From the NCBI RefSeq assembly GCF_017357105.1, contig NZ_CP100395.1, positions 166,192 through 230,191 of the forward strand: a DNA stretch of 64,000 nt, given 5' to 3'. The DNA is from Natronosalvus caseinilyticus. GTDB lineage: Archaea; Halobacteriota; Halobacteria; Halobacteriales; Natrialbaceae. The notes under the pieces are model-generated. The model was given only the letters and a program-made list of their open reading frames with translations, was not told the DNA's origin and made no database searches. Shown here in pieces: positions 20,532 through 28,826 of this stretch (within the stretch, counting starts at the first letter, position 1; each line of letters begins with the position of its first letter). A program made the translations under genes and the position numbers.

Positions 20532-20832
20532 GAGATCTACTGGAGATCTCAGCAGCCAGTTCGCAGATCTACTGAACGGCTGGATCGTTGGCTTCGATGT
20601 GAAACAAACAAAGTCGTTGTGCTAAACTTATCCTCTATACCTCACACACAACTTCTGATAGCATTTCGGCAGTTCGTTGTGACTCTGCGAGATACAGGGC
20701 GCATATCTCGCACAACAGTCCCAGAGGAATGCGATATATCGGCCTGATCAACACCGGTCTGGTGACGTACGGTCATTTCTGAAAAGTCGCGATTACAACC
20801 GTCAATTCTGCTGATAAAGGCTGGTGTTTTGT
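20532..20832. other. 300-bp intergenic region with a short inverted repeat
   Basis: No gene seen. A 9-bp inverted repeat TGCGAGATA ... TATCTCGCA lies around 20687-20713, which could form a hairpin and might end the upstream transcript. The segment near 20613-20650 resembles 21434-21470 (see the dispersed GTGCTGAAC-type motif). Confidence 0.35.
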
Positions 20833-21348
20833 TCACTCACACCGCTGAACAGCCGTTATGAGTTGGCTTTTTGGAAGCCACTCGTCAGAGAGGGTGGGAA
20901 GGTCATCTCGGTTGCCAAACTGTTGGTAATGGTCTCGAAGACGATTCTCTGACCGCTCATGTCGGTCAGTATCGACCTCTGTATTTTCAATACCCTTCTC
21001 GAGTGAATGGATTCTGTGTGCGAGTCCCATCAGTGGTCGAGCCGCTGCGGACTCTTTGAAGAGAATTGCGTCCTCGGTCTCTCTGGAGATGCGTCCAACG
21101 AACATCGTGGGTGTGGTTCTGTCCGCGACTCCAACCTTCTCGTCGGCCAACCAATCTGGAAGTTGAATAAAAAGCTCGTCGGTGCCAAGAAGCCCCAACA
21201 ATTGCCATAGTTGCCGGGTTTTCTGTTCGTTGAGAAGCCCCCGTTCCCGGGCTTCTCCGAGAGAGATATCGTAGTCAGTGAGGGTATCTGAATGCCACGC
21301 ACGAGCAAATGAGTCGTAGTCGGCGTATTCGGTAATCAGGTCATTCAC
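20833..21348 (-). CDS. Hypothetical acidic protein
   Basis: 171 residues, highly acidic and helix-rich (MNDLITEYADYDSFARAWHS...), ending SQLITAVQRCE. No signal peptide or membrane segment. A central block LFIQLPDWLADEKVGVADRT and a heptad-like stretch near residues 115-145 suggest a globular protein with a short coiled coil. No family recognised. Codon use and composition match a genuine haloarchaeal gene. Confidence 0.6.
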   Translation of the reverse strand: MNDLITEYADYDSFARAWHSDTLTDYDISLGEARERGLLNEQKTRQLWQLLGLLGTDELFIQLPDWLADEKVGVADRTTPTMFVGRISRETEDAILFKESAAARPLMGLAHRIHSLEKGIENTEVDTDRHERSENRLRDHYQQFGNRDDLPTLSDEWLPKSQLITAVQRCE

Positions 21349-21743
21349 TCCGACTCAAGAGGGAGTGCAAACACATAAAGATTCCACCGATTCTGACAGC
21401 TGTTCTGATTAGAGACTGCGAAATACCCAGAGTCGTCGTGCTGAACTCATCCGCTGGATCTCGCACGCTATTCCTGACAGAATTCGAGTTGTTCATACTA
21501 CTCTGCTGCACTCAAAGCGCGTAGTCAACAGATCGAGATCTCTCAAAAACGGGTTAACCGAATTGTTCGTCCCCCTTTCACATAGCTCCATGGAAGGGTT
21601 TCCCAGCCAGTATAACATCGTTCGAGTAATGGCGACTGCGGGCTACCTTTACCGTTCCATTCGATCAGCTCCTCCTCGGCACCGTGTTCGCACAACTCCC
21701 GGGCGTGAGGGTTAAACTGGAGCGACTGATCCGGAAGTCCATT

Positions 21744-21800
21744 TCCACTCAGTGGGAGTACGAAACGCTCGAGCCGTCGAAGGGATTGACCCAGCAGAGG
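21744..21800 (+). pseudogene. Remnant of a DUF4177-like gene
   Basis: The plus-strand frame here reads TQWEYETLEPSKGLT, closely matching THWEYETLRPPRGETK of the intact DUF4177-like gene on the minus strand at 23054-23260. Downstream the similarity is lost within a few codons and no conserved C-terminus follows. No start codon lies at a sensible distance. The rest of the 21349-22040 gap holds no other gene I can support. Confidence 0.45.
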
Positions 21801-22040
21801 GCAGTCGATGCGACGACCTTCCTCGAGGGTGGGATTATCCTCGGGTCGCCAGTACCGCCTTTGCCACCTCAAACCTACCAATTCTCTGGTTTATTCGTCC
21901 ATCTTGCGGTTCGCGACGCTCGCCAATCAGACCCTCCAATGGGGCCGCTCATCCTCAGTTGAGTCGGTTCTGGTATTCGAAATTAGGACGTAACAATAGA
22001 TCAAAAACCCCAGACGGGCGCCAAGCGGAGCTGTACCGCC

Positions 22041-23057
22041 TTAGCGTTGTGAATCACGGAGGATCAACGGCTCGATAGCAAGTGTCCGTTTCGCTATGGT
22101 GACGATACGAAGGACATACGAGACGAACAGCATGAATGGAACGAGCGTCACTGCAAACGCACCGCCGACGACAAGGACGATGTGATCGAAACCGAGCGTG
22201 TTTCCCGGGAACGTCCCCGCATCAACGATTGCGATCATGATACCCGCAATAGCCAATGCCGGGACTGCAGCATAGAGAATTAGCTGAGACAAGTTGATGA
22301 GTGCCCACTGGAAGTACAGCGTCTTGATGTGCTCGCGTGCTGGTCCAAACAGTGACAGCGCTGTTTTGAGATCGTCAAGCAAGCTGTGTTCTTCCTCACC
22401 GAGGCTCTCTTCGTATTCGTTCGCGAGACGTTCAACTTGGAAGATTTTCCAGCTGTAATTGAAATTCAGTGCGGCAAATAACACGTCGAACGAGCCGAAC
22501 TGCGCACCCTCAAGTTGGTCACGTACCGTGTCAGCGTTCCCAGTGACGCTTTCAGCAAATTCATCGACCTCTTCTCGGAGGTTCTCGTCATCATTCTTGC
22601 CAATAGAATCTCGAAGAGCCGTAGTCCGTTGTGCCGTGACTCCGATGATCTGTCGGAGGAACTCGGATGGATCGGCAGGACTCGGAGACCCAATTAATTC
22701 TTCAGTGAAATCCCGGAAATCCATTGAACTGGCCATCCGCTCGCGTTGATCGCCAAGCGGGCCGTTCTCCTGGGAGAGGACGAGCTGACCGATCGTGACG
22801 ACGAGTGTCGTCCCAGTCACGATGACCGTGATCATCGTCGAGAACATCGTGTCGATCATGTCGCCGGACTCGATTTGCCGTGAAAACGGTGGATAGAGGA
22901 CAGCGACGGCGATCACGAATACGACAAATACGGCACTGGTCAGGACGAGGGAAACGAGAAGGCGGTTCGCGCGCAGCAGCACCCAGAGTTTTATCCGACT
23001 CTCGCCCGAGCGCTCACGCATCGTGTTGGCCGTGCTGATGTCGGTCTCATCAGTCAT
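22041..23057 (-). CDS. Integral membrane protein with cytoplasmic helical domain
   Basis: 338 residues. Hydrophobic segments are visible at about residues 33-55 (LLVSLVLTSAVFVVFVIAVA), 73-92 (TMITVIVTGTTLVVTIGQLV), 255-278 and 292-315, so about four membrane spans. The middle ~150 residues are acidic and helical. This resembles haloarchaeal uncharacterised membrane proteins; no transport or enzyme motif is evident. Its start overlaps the stop of the DUF4177-like gene (ATGA), so the two are co-translated. Confidence 0.75.
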   Translation of the reverse strand: MTDETDISTANTMRERSGESRIKLWVLLRANRLLVSLVLTSAVFVVFVIAVAVLYPPFSRQIESGDMIDTMFSTMITVIVTGTTLVVTIGQLVLSQENGPLGDQRERMASSMDFRDFTEELIGSPSPADPSEFLRQIIGVTAQRTTALRDSIGKNDDENLREEVDEFAESVTGNADTVRDQLEGAQFGSFDVLFAALNFNYSWKIFQVERLANEYEESLGEEEHSLLDDLKTALSLFGPAREHIKTLYFQWALINLSQLILYAAVPALAIAGIMIAIVDAGTFPGNTLGFDHIVLVVGGAFAVTLVPFMLFVSYVLRIVTIAKRTLAIEPLILRDSQR

Positions 23058-23260
23058 ACTGACTCACTCGATTGGGCAGGTCGCTTGAAAACGAGGTACT
23101 TGGTGCCGCCTCCCTCATAGTCGATCGTCTCCATAAACTCCCAGCCCTCTGCACCGAGTTGATTCAACTCTGCTTTCGGATCCTCTGATTCTTTTTTGGT
23201 CTCACCGCGCGGCGGGCGAAGCGTCTCGTACTCCCAGTGGGTCGCTTCTGATTCGGACAT
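23054..23260 (-). CDS. DUF4177-like small protein
   Basis: 68 residues from the ATG at 23260; longer upstream starts add unlikely sequence. The pattern WEYETLRPP ... LNQLGAEGWEFMETIDYEGGGTKYLVFKR is the DUF4177 signature (an initial W-Y-E strand, then LNxLGAEGWE). Function unknown. It is the first gene of a two-gene operon with the membrane protein at 22041-23057, suggesting a linked role at the membrane. Confidence 0.8.
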   Translation of the reverse strand: MSESEATHWEYETLRPPRGETKKESEDPKAELNQLGAEGWEFMETIDYEGGGTKYLVFKRPAQSSESV

Positions 23261-23398
23261 CACTACTAGTAGGTACTGCAGCCCTCTATACCCCGCTCCA
23301 CCCCCGGATGGAGGGAACATTTCCTGATCGAGAAGACGGGCTGCTTGGACGCTTAGCAATGCAACGCTCAAGCACTCGGGCACCGAAGAGGACAAGTA

Positions 23399-23800
23399 AT
23401 GACTGACACTCCCTCACGCCACCGCGTCGTTGCGACGATAGCCCTGCTTGGGCTGGTTGTTGGGAGCGGCTGTCTGACGCTCAGCCCCACAGTCACGATA
23501 GAGACGACCGAGTCGACAGTGTTCGAGCAACTCTCGGTGACCGAGCCCTGGGCCAGCAAGAGTGTCGAGACGACGGTGACGTTGACGCCGGCAGCAACCA
23601 CGACGAATGGCGTCACGCAACTCGTCGTGATCGCCGAAAGCGGGAGTACGTTCGACTCGACGACGATAGATAGTGGGCAGACGAGTGTAACAATGTATCT
23701 CCCTACGAATCAGAACGCAACGATCGTCGCAGTGAATGCGGTTAACGGGACAGTCGTGGAAAGACGGACGGTCGCTACCGATGGGAACAAATTCTTCTAG
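23399..23800 (+). CDS. Secreted lipoprotein, Thr-rich
   Basis: 133 residues. A signal peptide with hydrophobic core IALLGLVVGSGC ends in a lipobox cysteine at about residue 25. The mature part is rich in Thr, Val and Ser (VTIETTESTVFEQLSV, TTVTLTPAATTT), as in many exported haloarchaeal beta-domain proteins. No family recognised. It is divergent from the DUF4177 operon, with about 140 bp between starts. Confidence 0.65.
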   Translation: MTDTPSRHRVVATIALLGLVVGSGCLTLSPTVTIETTESTVFEQLSVTEPWASKSVETTVTLTPAATTTNGVTQLVVIAESGSTFDSTTIDSGQTSVTMYLPTNQNATIVAVNAVNGTVVERRTVATDGNKFF

Positions 23801-24006
23801 ACTCGGACGTCGGGAGTGCGCTCTGACGATATGACGACGGCTAGACCAGCCAGTGGGCCGTCAAAGTAAGCGCTCACAACGGCTCCCTCGATGGGACGGA
23901 CCGACTGAGGAAGCCTTCAAACGAGCCACGTGGCATTCCACGGGTCTCTGAAGAACGCACTCGGAGAGGTCGCTGTCGAAACCGGATAGTCAAGTAAAAT
24001 CCAGAA

Positions 24007-24018
24007 ACATATTTATGT
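24007..24018 (+). promoter_or_regulatory. Probable TATA region for the HTH gene
   Basis: ACATATTTATGT, a near-palindromic AT-rich block about 24-35 bp upstream of the ATG at 24042, in an otherwise GC-rich context. Position and sequence fit an archaeal TATA box with a short or absent 5' leader. Confidence 0.5.
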
Positions 24019-24041
24019 AGTCCGGTTCTATAATTACATAG

Positions 24042-24992
24042 ATGATTACGAAGGCCGGACTTGCTGTCATTGACGCACTCAGCACCGGCCGAGAAGCAAC
24101 TCCGGAAGTGCTCGCGATGGAAACCGGATATTCACAGACCCATCTCTACGACGTACTCGATGAGTTGCTCGCAGCAGGGCTCCTCGTCGAGACTCGTGGT
24201 CGGAAAAACCAGCGGCGAGTCCATCTCGCTGACCATCCGGTCACTGAAGCGTATCGAGCGCTGCGATCGGAACTCGGCCATGTGGACTGGGTTGACCTTC
24301 TCTCGCCAGCCACCCTTCGGGTGTGCTGGTATCTCGACGAACCGCGTCGCGTCACGAATATAGCAGAACAGCTCGGAATGAGCCGGCAAGGCGTCCATAA
24401 CGCGTTGTCGCCACTCAAACATCGAGCAATGCTGTCCCCGTCCGGCCCCGAGTACGCGGTGAGTGAGGACCTCGCGCCGCTGCTGGCGTTCGCTCAGGCC
24501 GTCGCGACCCACGAGCACCGGTCGCGAGCCCGGGAGATCGCGCCGAGTGCGACGGTCGAGTGGTGCGACCCGAAACGAACACTCGTCCGCGTGCAGACCA
24601 CCGAGGATACAGACGCGCTCATAGACGCACCTGATTGGCAGGTGACCGGGCTCGGTCGATTCGAGGAGTACGGGCTGCAGTTCTTCCTTGCAGGTGAGCC
24701 TGCGTTCTGGTATGCACCCAACGAGGAACTCACGCCGGGCGAAGTGATGTGTCACACGCTCGTCCTCGATAGCGGCTCCCGCCGGGTTAGCTATGCGATG
24801 CTGTTGATCGAGGCGTTGGACATCGACCAAGAGACGCTCACAGACACTGCAATGTGGTACGATCTGGAATTCACGGTCGCTGCGATGTACCAGGGGCTGC
24901 AGGGAGAGGTCAAGGACTCGGACGAGATCCCTGTCGTCCTTCCAAGTGAATCAGAATTTTTGGCGCTCAAAGACCAGTACGGTGTAGTATGA
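24042..24992 (+). CDS. Two-HTH regulator of a nucleotidyltransferase pair (AbiEi/antitoxin-like)
   Basis: 316 residues with two winged-helix segments: residues ~1-65 (ALSTGREATPEVLAMETGYS, then HLYDVLDELLAAGLLVETRG) and ~100-145 (RRVTNIAEQLGMSRQGVHNAL). The C-terminal part matches in layout the protein at 43959-44885, including GLGRFEEYGLQFFLAGEPAFWY versus GLARFAAFDLQFLLTRHRYYLY and the motif EVMCHTLVLD/ELCCHTLLID. Its stop overlaps the start of a truncated nucleotidyltransferase. Inference: an antitoxin or repressor of a nucleotidyltransferase toxin-like partner. Confidence 0.75.
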   Translation: MITKAGLAVIDALSTGREATPEVLAMETGYSQTHLYDVLDELLAAGLLVETRGRKNQRRVHLADHPVTEAYRALRSELGHVDWVDLLSPATLRVCWYLDEPRRVTNIAEQLGMSRQGVHNALSPLKHRAMLSPSGPEYAVSEDLAPLLAFAQAVATHEHRSRAREIAPSATVEWCDPKRTLVRVQTTEDTDALIDAPDWQVTGLGRFEEYGLQFFLAGEPAFWYAPNEELTPGEVMCHTLVLDSGSRRVSYAMLLIEALDIDQETLTDTAMWYDLEFTVAAMYQGLQGEVKDSDEIPVVLPSESEFLALKDQYGVV

Positions 24993-25177
24993 CGGTATTC
25001 AAGGGTGGTGAGGCGATCAAAGAGTTCCTCGAGGAGTTCGATAGCTGGCTGTCAGAGTCCGTGACAGTGTATCTCCTCGGTGGATCTGCGATGACGGTTC
25101 AGGGGTTGAAAGACCAGACTGAGGATATCGATCTCGCGCTGGGTGTGGTGGCCGAATTCGAGCACGTCTACAGATAA
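24989..25177 (+). pseudogene. Truncated nucleotidyltransferase (toxin-like partner), N-terminal 62 aa only
   Basis: Begins in an ATGA overlap with the HTH gene. It shows the nucleotidyltransferase start LLGGSAMTVQGLKDQTEDIDL with the two catalytic Asp at 46 and 48, at the same positions as in the full-length 267-aa homologue at 43159-43962. It then ends at residue 62 after LGVVAEFEHVYR. About 200 residues are missing, and the downstream DNA is unrelated accessory sequence. Most likely cut by an insertion or deletion, leaving the regulator without a working partner. Confidence 0.75.
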
Positions 25178-25240
25178 AGCAGGGCGAGTGCCTCGGGGCT
25201 TGTCACCGAGGTACTTCATCGGACTGGATCCTCCGTCCTG

Positions 25241-25270
25241 TTTTTTGAACCCCCGAAAGGGGTACGGGTC
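25241..25270 (+). ncRNA. Dual-hairpin 5' leader element L1
   Basis: T6 followed by a C5 run (25250-25254), then two G runs (25259-25262 and 25266-25268). The C run can pair with the first G run (ACCCC/GGGGT, loop CGAAA) or the second (ACCC/GGGT). It ends 23 nt before the ATG at 25294. Six similar elements occur in the window. Confidence 0.55.
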
Positions 25271-25293
25271 ATCAGCCCTCCCGCAAACCATCG

Positions 25294-25503
25294 ATGAACA
25301 CGATCGCACCACCAACACCCTCGGAAGGAGTACAGTCAGCACAGCCCGCTCAAAACTACCGAGAGCCGGTCGCATACGTCGGCTTTCGTGTTGACGACAA
25401 CACCGTCGTCCTAAACCTCTCGGATCATCGGCGGGTCTCCCTCGAGCGCAGCCTCCAACTCGTCAACCACAGTCCGCGTATCCAACCGAAGGTACTTACG
25501 TGA
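25294..25503 (+). pseudogene. Truncated DUF6166-like gene
   Basis: 69 residues. After a Pro/Gln-rich start, YVGFRVDDNTVV ... RVSLERSLQLVNHSP matches the first half of the DUF6166-like gene at 26558 (VVYLGYRRRGRAIVEKR ... LTPERSLGVMNHSP). The conserved second half (WGYxGSGPAQLxLALLLDY) is absent; the reading ends eleven residues after NHSP. Preceded by leader L1. Probably a 3'-truncated copy, though it may still be translated. Confidence 0.55.
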
Positions 25504-25522
25504 TACAGACGTATCACAGCAT

Positions 25523-25798
25523 ATGAGCACTGACAGCGACGCCGGTGGCGGTGAAATGGAAAAGATCAACGTCCGGGTACCACAGTCGCTGCTGGCAAAG
25601 GTCGACGAAGTTTGGGAGGAGCGGGGGTATGCAAACAAATCCGAGTTCATCCGCGACGCACTTCGGGATGCCGTCAACCCGCCAACGCAGCTATCCGAGG
25701 AAGCGCTAGAGCATCTGGCTGAGAGCCGCAAGCAGCGCGAACAGGGCGAGGTGGTGTCGCAGGCCGAAGTGAAGGACCGGCTGGGTATCGATGACTGA
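25523..25798 (+). CDS. Ribbon-helix-helix antitoxin
   Basis: 91 residues. The RHH core is at about residues 13-50: EKINVRVPQSLLAKVDEVWE, then GYANKSEFIRDALRDAV. RHH proteins of this type bind DNA as dimers and neutralise a RelE/ParE toxin through the C-terminal tail. The tail here is charged (EHLAESRKQREQGE). The reading frame overlaps the toxin start by 8 bp, as in co-translated toxin-antitoxin pairs. Autoregulation of the pair is expected. Confidence 0.88.
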   Translation: MSTDSDAGGGEMEKINVRVPQSLLAKVDEVWEERGYANKSEFIRDALRDAVNPPTQLSEEALEHLAESRKQREQGEVVSQAEVKDRLGIDD

Positions 25799-26054
25799 GG
25801 TTGAGTGGACACCGAAAGCACTCGATTTGTTGGAAGGACTCGACACCGAAGCCCAAGAGCGGCTAGTGAAGAAACTCGACGAGGCAAAAGACTGGACCTC
25901 CCACCGCCTCGAAAAGCTCAGTGGGTATCCATACTACAACCTTCGCGCTGGCGACTACCGAGCGATCATCACATGGGGCCGAGAAGAGGATGTCCTCATC
26001 GTCGAGGCAGTCGGGCATCGGCGGAATATATACGACCGTCACCTCCCACCGTAA
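25791..26054 (+). CDS. RelE/ParE-family toxin
   Basis: 87 residues. The fold is recognisable from VEWTPKALDLLEGLD, then KKLDEAKDWTSHRLEKLSG, YYNLRAGDYRAIITWGREED and VLIVEAVGHRRNIYDR. The Arg residues in LRAGDYRAI and the C-terminal GHRRNIYDR match RelE-type toxins that cleave mRNA on the ribosome. It overlaps the RHH antitoxin gene by 8 bp. All expected segments are present, so the pair could be active. Confidence 0.88.
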   Translation: MTEVEWTPKALDLLEGLDTEAQERLVKKLDEAKDWTSHRLEKLSGYPYYNLRAGDYRAIITWGREEDVLIVEAVGHRRNIYDRHLPP

Positions 26055-26103
26055 CCCATTCTGCCTACGGGGATGCTTCGGTCGATGATGGACTCGCTGT
26101 GAA

Positions 26104-26337
26104 CTACTCCGCCCTACTGCGCTCGGGCCTACCCGGTCCTCGCTTGTTGAGGACGGAACTTCCTGTTTCTGTGTCGGAACTTGCAGGAACAGACCCCACA
26201 GCGGTTCCAGACTCCGCAGGCGACTTCCCTTTACGGGCGGTTCGGAGTGTCCCACTCCTACCGGTTCGACACTCAGCCACAACCGCCGTTGCACGCTTCT
26301 TGTCGCGTTTGAACAACGCCGGAAGCGTAGTGAGCAT
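26104..26337 (-). pseudogene. Possible TnpB C-terminal remnant (IS200/IS605-like)
   Basis: A 77-residue minus-strand frame, basic at the N-terminus and ending SDTETGSSVLNKRGPGRPERS. The ETGSSxLNxR ending recalls the tails of haloarchaeal TnpB proteins, from memory. No zinc-finger or RuvC motif is left. If correct, this is the far end of a decayed IS200/IS605 element, with the structured DNA at 26401-26457 belonging to the same event. The alternative is a chance frame in GC-rich DNA. Confidence 0.3.
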
Positions 26338-26400
26338 CTTACTACCCCCTTCAACCGTATGGGTAGTAAGGATGCTGCTGGGAGTGAAAATAAAACGTGC

Positions 26401-26457
26401 GGGCGCTGTATCCCCTCCCTGCTCGCTTCGCTCGCTGAGGAAGGGGGCTTAGCGCCC
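26401..26457. repeat. Long imperfect inverted repeat
   Basis: Outer arms GGGCGCT (26401-26407) and AGCGCCC (26451-26457) enclose a second pairing block (TCCCCTCCCT against AAGGGGGC) and a central palindrome GCTCGCTTCGCTCGC. The whole can fold into one hairpin. It lies between the RelE gene and leader L2. Candidate terminator, transposon end or structured RNA. Confidence 0.6.
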
Positions 26458-26499
26458 TCAATCACAGCTAAAATCCAAGTACGGTTCCGAGTCGGTAGT

Positions 26500-26530
26500 G
26501 TTCATTGCCCCCGAGAGGGGGCGGGGGTGC
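26500..26530 (+). ncRNA. Dual-hairpin 5' leader element L2
   Basis: C5 at 26508-26512 can pair with the first G5 run (26517-26521), giving GCCCCC-GAGA-GGGGGC with a GNRA-type tetraloop, or with the second G5 run (26523-26527). It ends 27 nt before the ATG at 26558. The clearest example of the element. Confidence 0.65.
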
Positions 26531-26557
26531 TCGAACGCGCATCTCACGAACAGACCG

Positions 26558-26963
26558 ATGAGTGGAATGACCGACTCACATCCGCACGTACAGAGAGACG
26601 CCTCAGATGACGTCGACGTCGTCTATCTTGGCTACCGTCGTCGAGGCCGCGCCATCGTCGAGAAACGCCCCAGCCAAGAACAGCTCACGCCAGAGCGGAG
26701 TCTCGGGGTGATGAACCACAGCCCCTCCGGATTCAGCTGGGGATACGCCGGCAGTGGTCCAGCCCAACTCGTACTCGCCCTTCTGCTCGATTACACCGAC
26801 GATGAGGAGGTGGCACTGGCCGGAGTACATGTCCTTCAAGACCGAAGTCGTGAGCCAGCTGGAGTGCACAGGGTCCGACGGCTGCTGGCGAGTCACCGAA
26901 CGTGAGATCGACACTGTCCTTCGCGAAACATCGGATAATCCAGTCGCACCGTCCGTCAACTAA
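26558..26963 (+). pseudogene. DUF6166-like gene with a frameshift
   Basis: From the ATG at 26558 (or 26567) the frame reads VVYLGYRRRGRAIVEKR ... NHSPSGFSWGYAGSGPAQL then LALLLDYTDDEEVAL, the conserved core of DUF6166-type proteins. Near 26817 this frame turns to nonsense, while another frame takes up EYMSFKTEVVSQLECTGSDG and CWRVTEREIDTVLRE to the TAA at 26961-26963. A single-base slip near GCACTGGCCGGAGTAC accounts for it. Function of the family unknown; typical of haloarchaeal plasmids and integrated elements. Confidence 0.65.
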
Positions 26964-26980
26964 CAACCAGAGAGCAATCC

Positions 26981-27259
26981 ATGTCAGAACACAACCCGCA
27001 GTCTCACACGAAAACTGAATCGATGGAGAACAGTGATCGACAGGCACCAGTGGAGTACATCGAACGGAGCGACGTTGGTGTCTCCCTCACCGTGAAGCTC
27101 AAGCGTGGAACCGGAACGAGGGATGAGGACCAGATCACGGCCAAGGTGAAAGCGAAAACGCTCGAAGACACCCGTGAGGACATGGAAATCCTCCGCGAGT
27201 ACATCCACGACCTCGCCGAAGACGCTCGCCAGATCCAGCCAGCAGACCCGCATAAATAG
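26981..27259 (+). CDS. DUF7389-like small protein
   Basis: 92 residues. After a polar start, VEYIERSDVGVSLTVKLKRG, then DEDQITAKVKAKTLED and EDMEILREYIHDLAEDARQI. I associate this pattern with the haloarchaeal DUF7389 group (from memory). Half beta, half helical and charged. It follows the DUF6166-like remnant by 17 bp, so the two were probably one transcription unit of mobile-element cargo. Confidence 0.65.
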   Translation: MSEHNPQSHTKTESMENSDRQAPVEYIERSDVGVSLTVKLKRGTGTRDEDQITAKVKAKTLEDTREDMEILREYIHDLAEDARQIQPADPHK

Positions 27260-27299
27260 TAATTTATTTGAGTGTTACACAGATTTGTGCAATCATAGG

Positions 27300-27959
27300 A
27301 TGTACGAAGTATGCGGTGAGAAGGAACTCAAGGTCATCCTCGCGCTCGAACCGAGTGATTCCATATCCGACGTCGCGCGGAAGATCGACGAGAACCGGGA
27401 GACGCTTCGGCGCGCCGTGAATCGTCTCGAGGAGGCGGGATACGTCGTATACAATGATGGTCTCCAGCTTGTCGATCAGTCAATCCGAGACGCCGGTCTC
27501 GAGTTCCTAATCGCAGCAGCCGACACCTCACCACCATCGATTTCGGAGGCGTACGTCCTCCCACAGTTCGCCGGCATGGACTACGCCTTCACCGCCATCG
27601 ACGCGGTCTATGTCTGGACTCGCGGTGGCTACCAGGTCGCTCGCGACCCCGAGGACTATCCGCTGTTCATCGCAATCCACGAGACCGATCTTGACGCCTG
27701 GACGGCGTTCTTCGATCGGTTCGGAATCCCGGCTGCGAAAGAGCGCCAGCCAGCCGACGACCTCGATGGTTCGATACAGGTGGTCCTCAAGCCACGAGCA
27801 CAGATCGAGGCCGAGATGGTCGACGGACGGTCCGTCATCTCCCTCAAAGAAACCGTAGCGTTCGCAAACGAGCACTACGCGCACTTCCAGTCAGCACTCG
27901 ACATGCTCGACCGTATGTACGACGAGGTCGATACTGACGCGAACTACCGCCCGTATTGA
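27300..27959 (+). CDS. Winged-helix transcriptional regulator (orphan)
   Basis: 219 residues from the ATG at 27300; the frame is open further upstream but overlaps the previous gene. The N-terminal winged helix covers residues ~5-60 (KVILALEPSDSISDVARKID, then ETLRRAVNRLEEAGYVVYND). The rest (AFTAIDAVYVWTRGGYQVAR, DYPLFIAIHETDLDAW) is a ligand- or partner-binding domain, with EAEMVDGRSVISLKETVAFA near the end. No nucleotidyltransferase follows it. Upstream AATTTATTTG near 27259-27270 is a plausible TATA region. Confidence 0.7.
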   Translation: MYEVCGEKELKVILALEPSDSISDVARKIDENRETLRRAVNRLEEAGYVVYNDGLQLVDQSIRDAGLEFLIAAADTSPPSISEAYVLPQFAGMDYAFTAIDAVYVWTRGGYQVARDPEDYPLFIAIHETDLDAWTAFFDRFGIPAAKERQPADDLDGSIQVVLKPRAQIEAEMVDGRSVISLKETVAFANEHYAHFQSALDMLDRMYDEVDTDANYRPY

Positions 27960-28019
27960 CGAAGATTCCGTTTAAACCATCCACAGATGTTTAAGTCATC
28001 GCAGTGCAATTGTGTAGAC

Positions 28020-28271
28020 ATGGCTGTGGATCTCACTGAACGGGTGCAAGAAATCGCCGAAGCGCGAGGCATCCCCAAGTCGGAGATCCTCGAACAGGCG
28101 TTGGAACGCGGCGTCGAAGACCTCTGGATAGACCTCATCCTCTCACAGTACGTGAACGACGAGATCGATCGAGAAACGGCGATCGAACTCGTTGGACGTG
28201 ACCGCGTCAAGCGTGCGGAACGCGAACTGCAGGCAGTCGAAGACGATGTTCGGTGGGGACTAAGTGCGTGA
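28020..28271 (+). CDS. VapB-like antitoxin
   Basis: 83 residues from the ATG at 28020. The helical N-terminus VQEIAEARGIPKSEILEQALERG fits a UPF0175/RHH-type antitoxin, followed by IDLILSQYVNDEIDRETAIE and an extended tail ending DDVRWGLSA. Its TGA overlaps the GTG start of a DUF3368-type PIN gene (GTGA), the usual arrangement of antitoxin and toxin. The toxin is frameshifted, so the antitoxin is probably an orphan. TTTAAG just upstream may be its TATA box. Confidence 0.75.
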   Translation: MAVDLTERVQEIAEARGIPKSEILEQALERGVEDLWIDLILSQYVNDEIDRETAIELVGRDRVKRAERELQAVEDDVRWGLSA

Positions 28272-28737
28272 TTGTTGCGGTCGCTGATACAGGCCCACTC
28301 ATCCATCTCGACGAAATTGATGCCCTTGACTTGCTCTCGGTAGTCGATAAGCTCCTCATCCCGCAAACTGTATACGACGAACTCAAGGTAGGTACAGTTC
28401 CGGCGGCACTCAGTACCATTAGTACGAACTCGTCGAGGCAGAGGTAACTGAACGCACCGATGATTTAGACCCCGGCGAGACTGCCGCTCTTGCAGTCGCG
28501 TCTAAGCACTCGGCTGTACTTTTGACTGACGACCTCGCTGCAAGAGACGCCGCTGAGGATGTCAATGTCGAGGTGCATGGCTCAATCGGTGTCATTGTTC
28601 TCGCATACACTCGTGGGGAACTCACCAAATCGAAAGCAGCTGAGCTGATGCGGGCACTCCAGACAGAGACAAGCCTGTTCATTACTGACGCCGTGGTTGA
28701 ACGGGGAATCGCACTGCTCGATGAACCATTCGAGTAA
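28268..28737 (+). pseudogene. DUF3368/PIN-domain toxin gene with a frameshift
   Basis: Starts at GTG 28268: MIVAVADTGPLIHLDEIDAL, the first PIN acidic residue in DTGPLIHL. After VGTVPAALSTI (near 28425) this frame stops, while frame +1 continues YELVEAEVTERTDDLDPGET, AALAVA, VLLTDDLAARDAA, VHGSIGVIVLAYTRGEL and ends at 28737. Both halves carry conserved parts of one ribonuclease toxin (DTGP, DPGET, TDDLAAR), so a one-base slip near 28412-28426 broke it. PIN toxins of this kind cleave RNA when the antitoxin is lost. Confidence 0.8.
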
Positions 28738-28826
28738 TTATGCGGCTATTCTCGCCTCTCAGTTGAATATCTACAACGAGTAGAAGCGGTGGAAACTAAT
28801 CAAGGAAGGAGCTCGTAATTAGAGCA

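Noticed and set aside
21684..22078. Plus-strand frames of about 90-110 residues
   Set aside because: Only the short WEYETL stretch resembles a real protein; the remainder lacks coding character, so it is listed as a remnant only.
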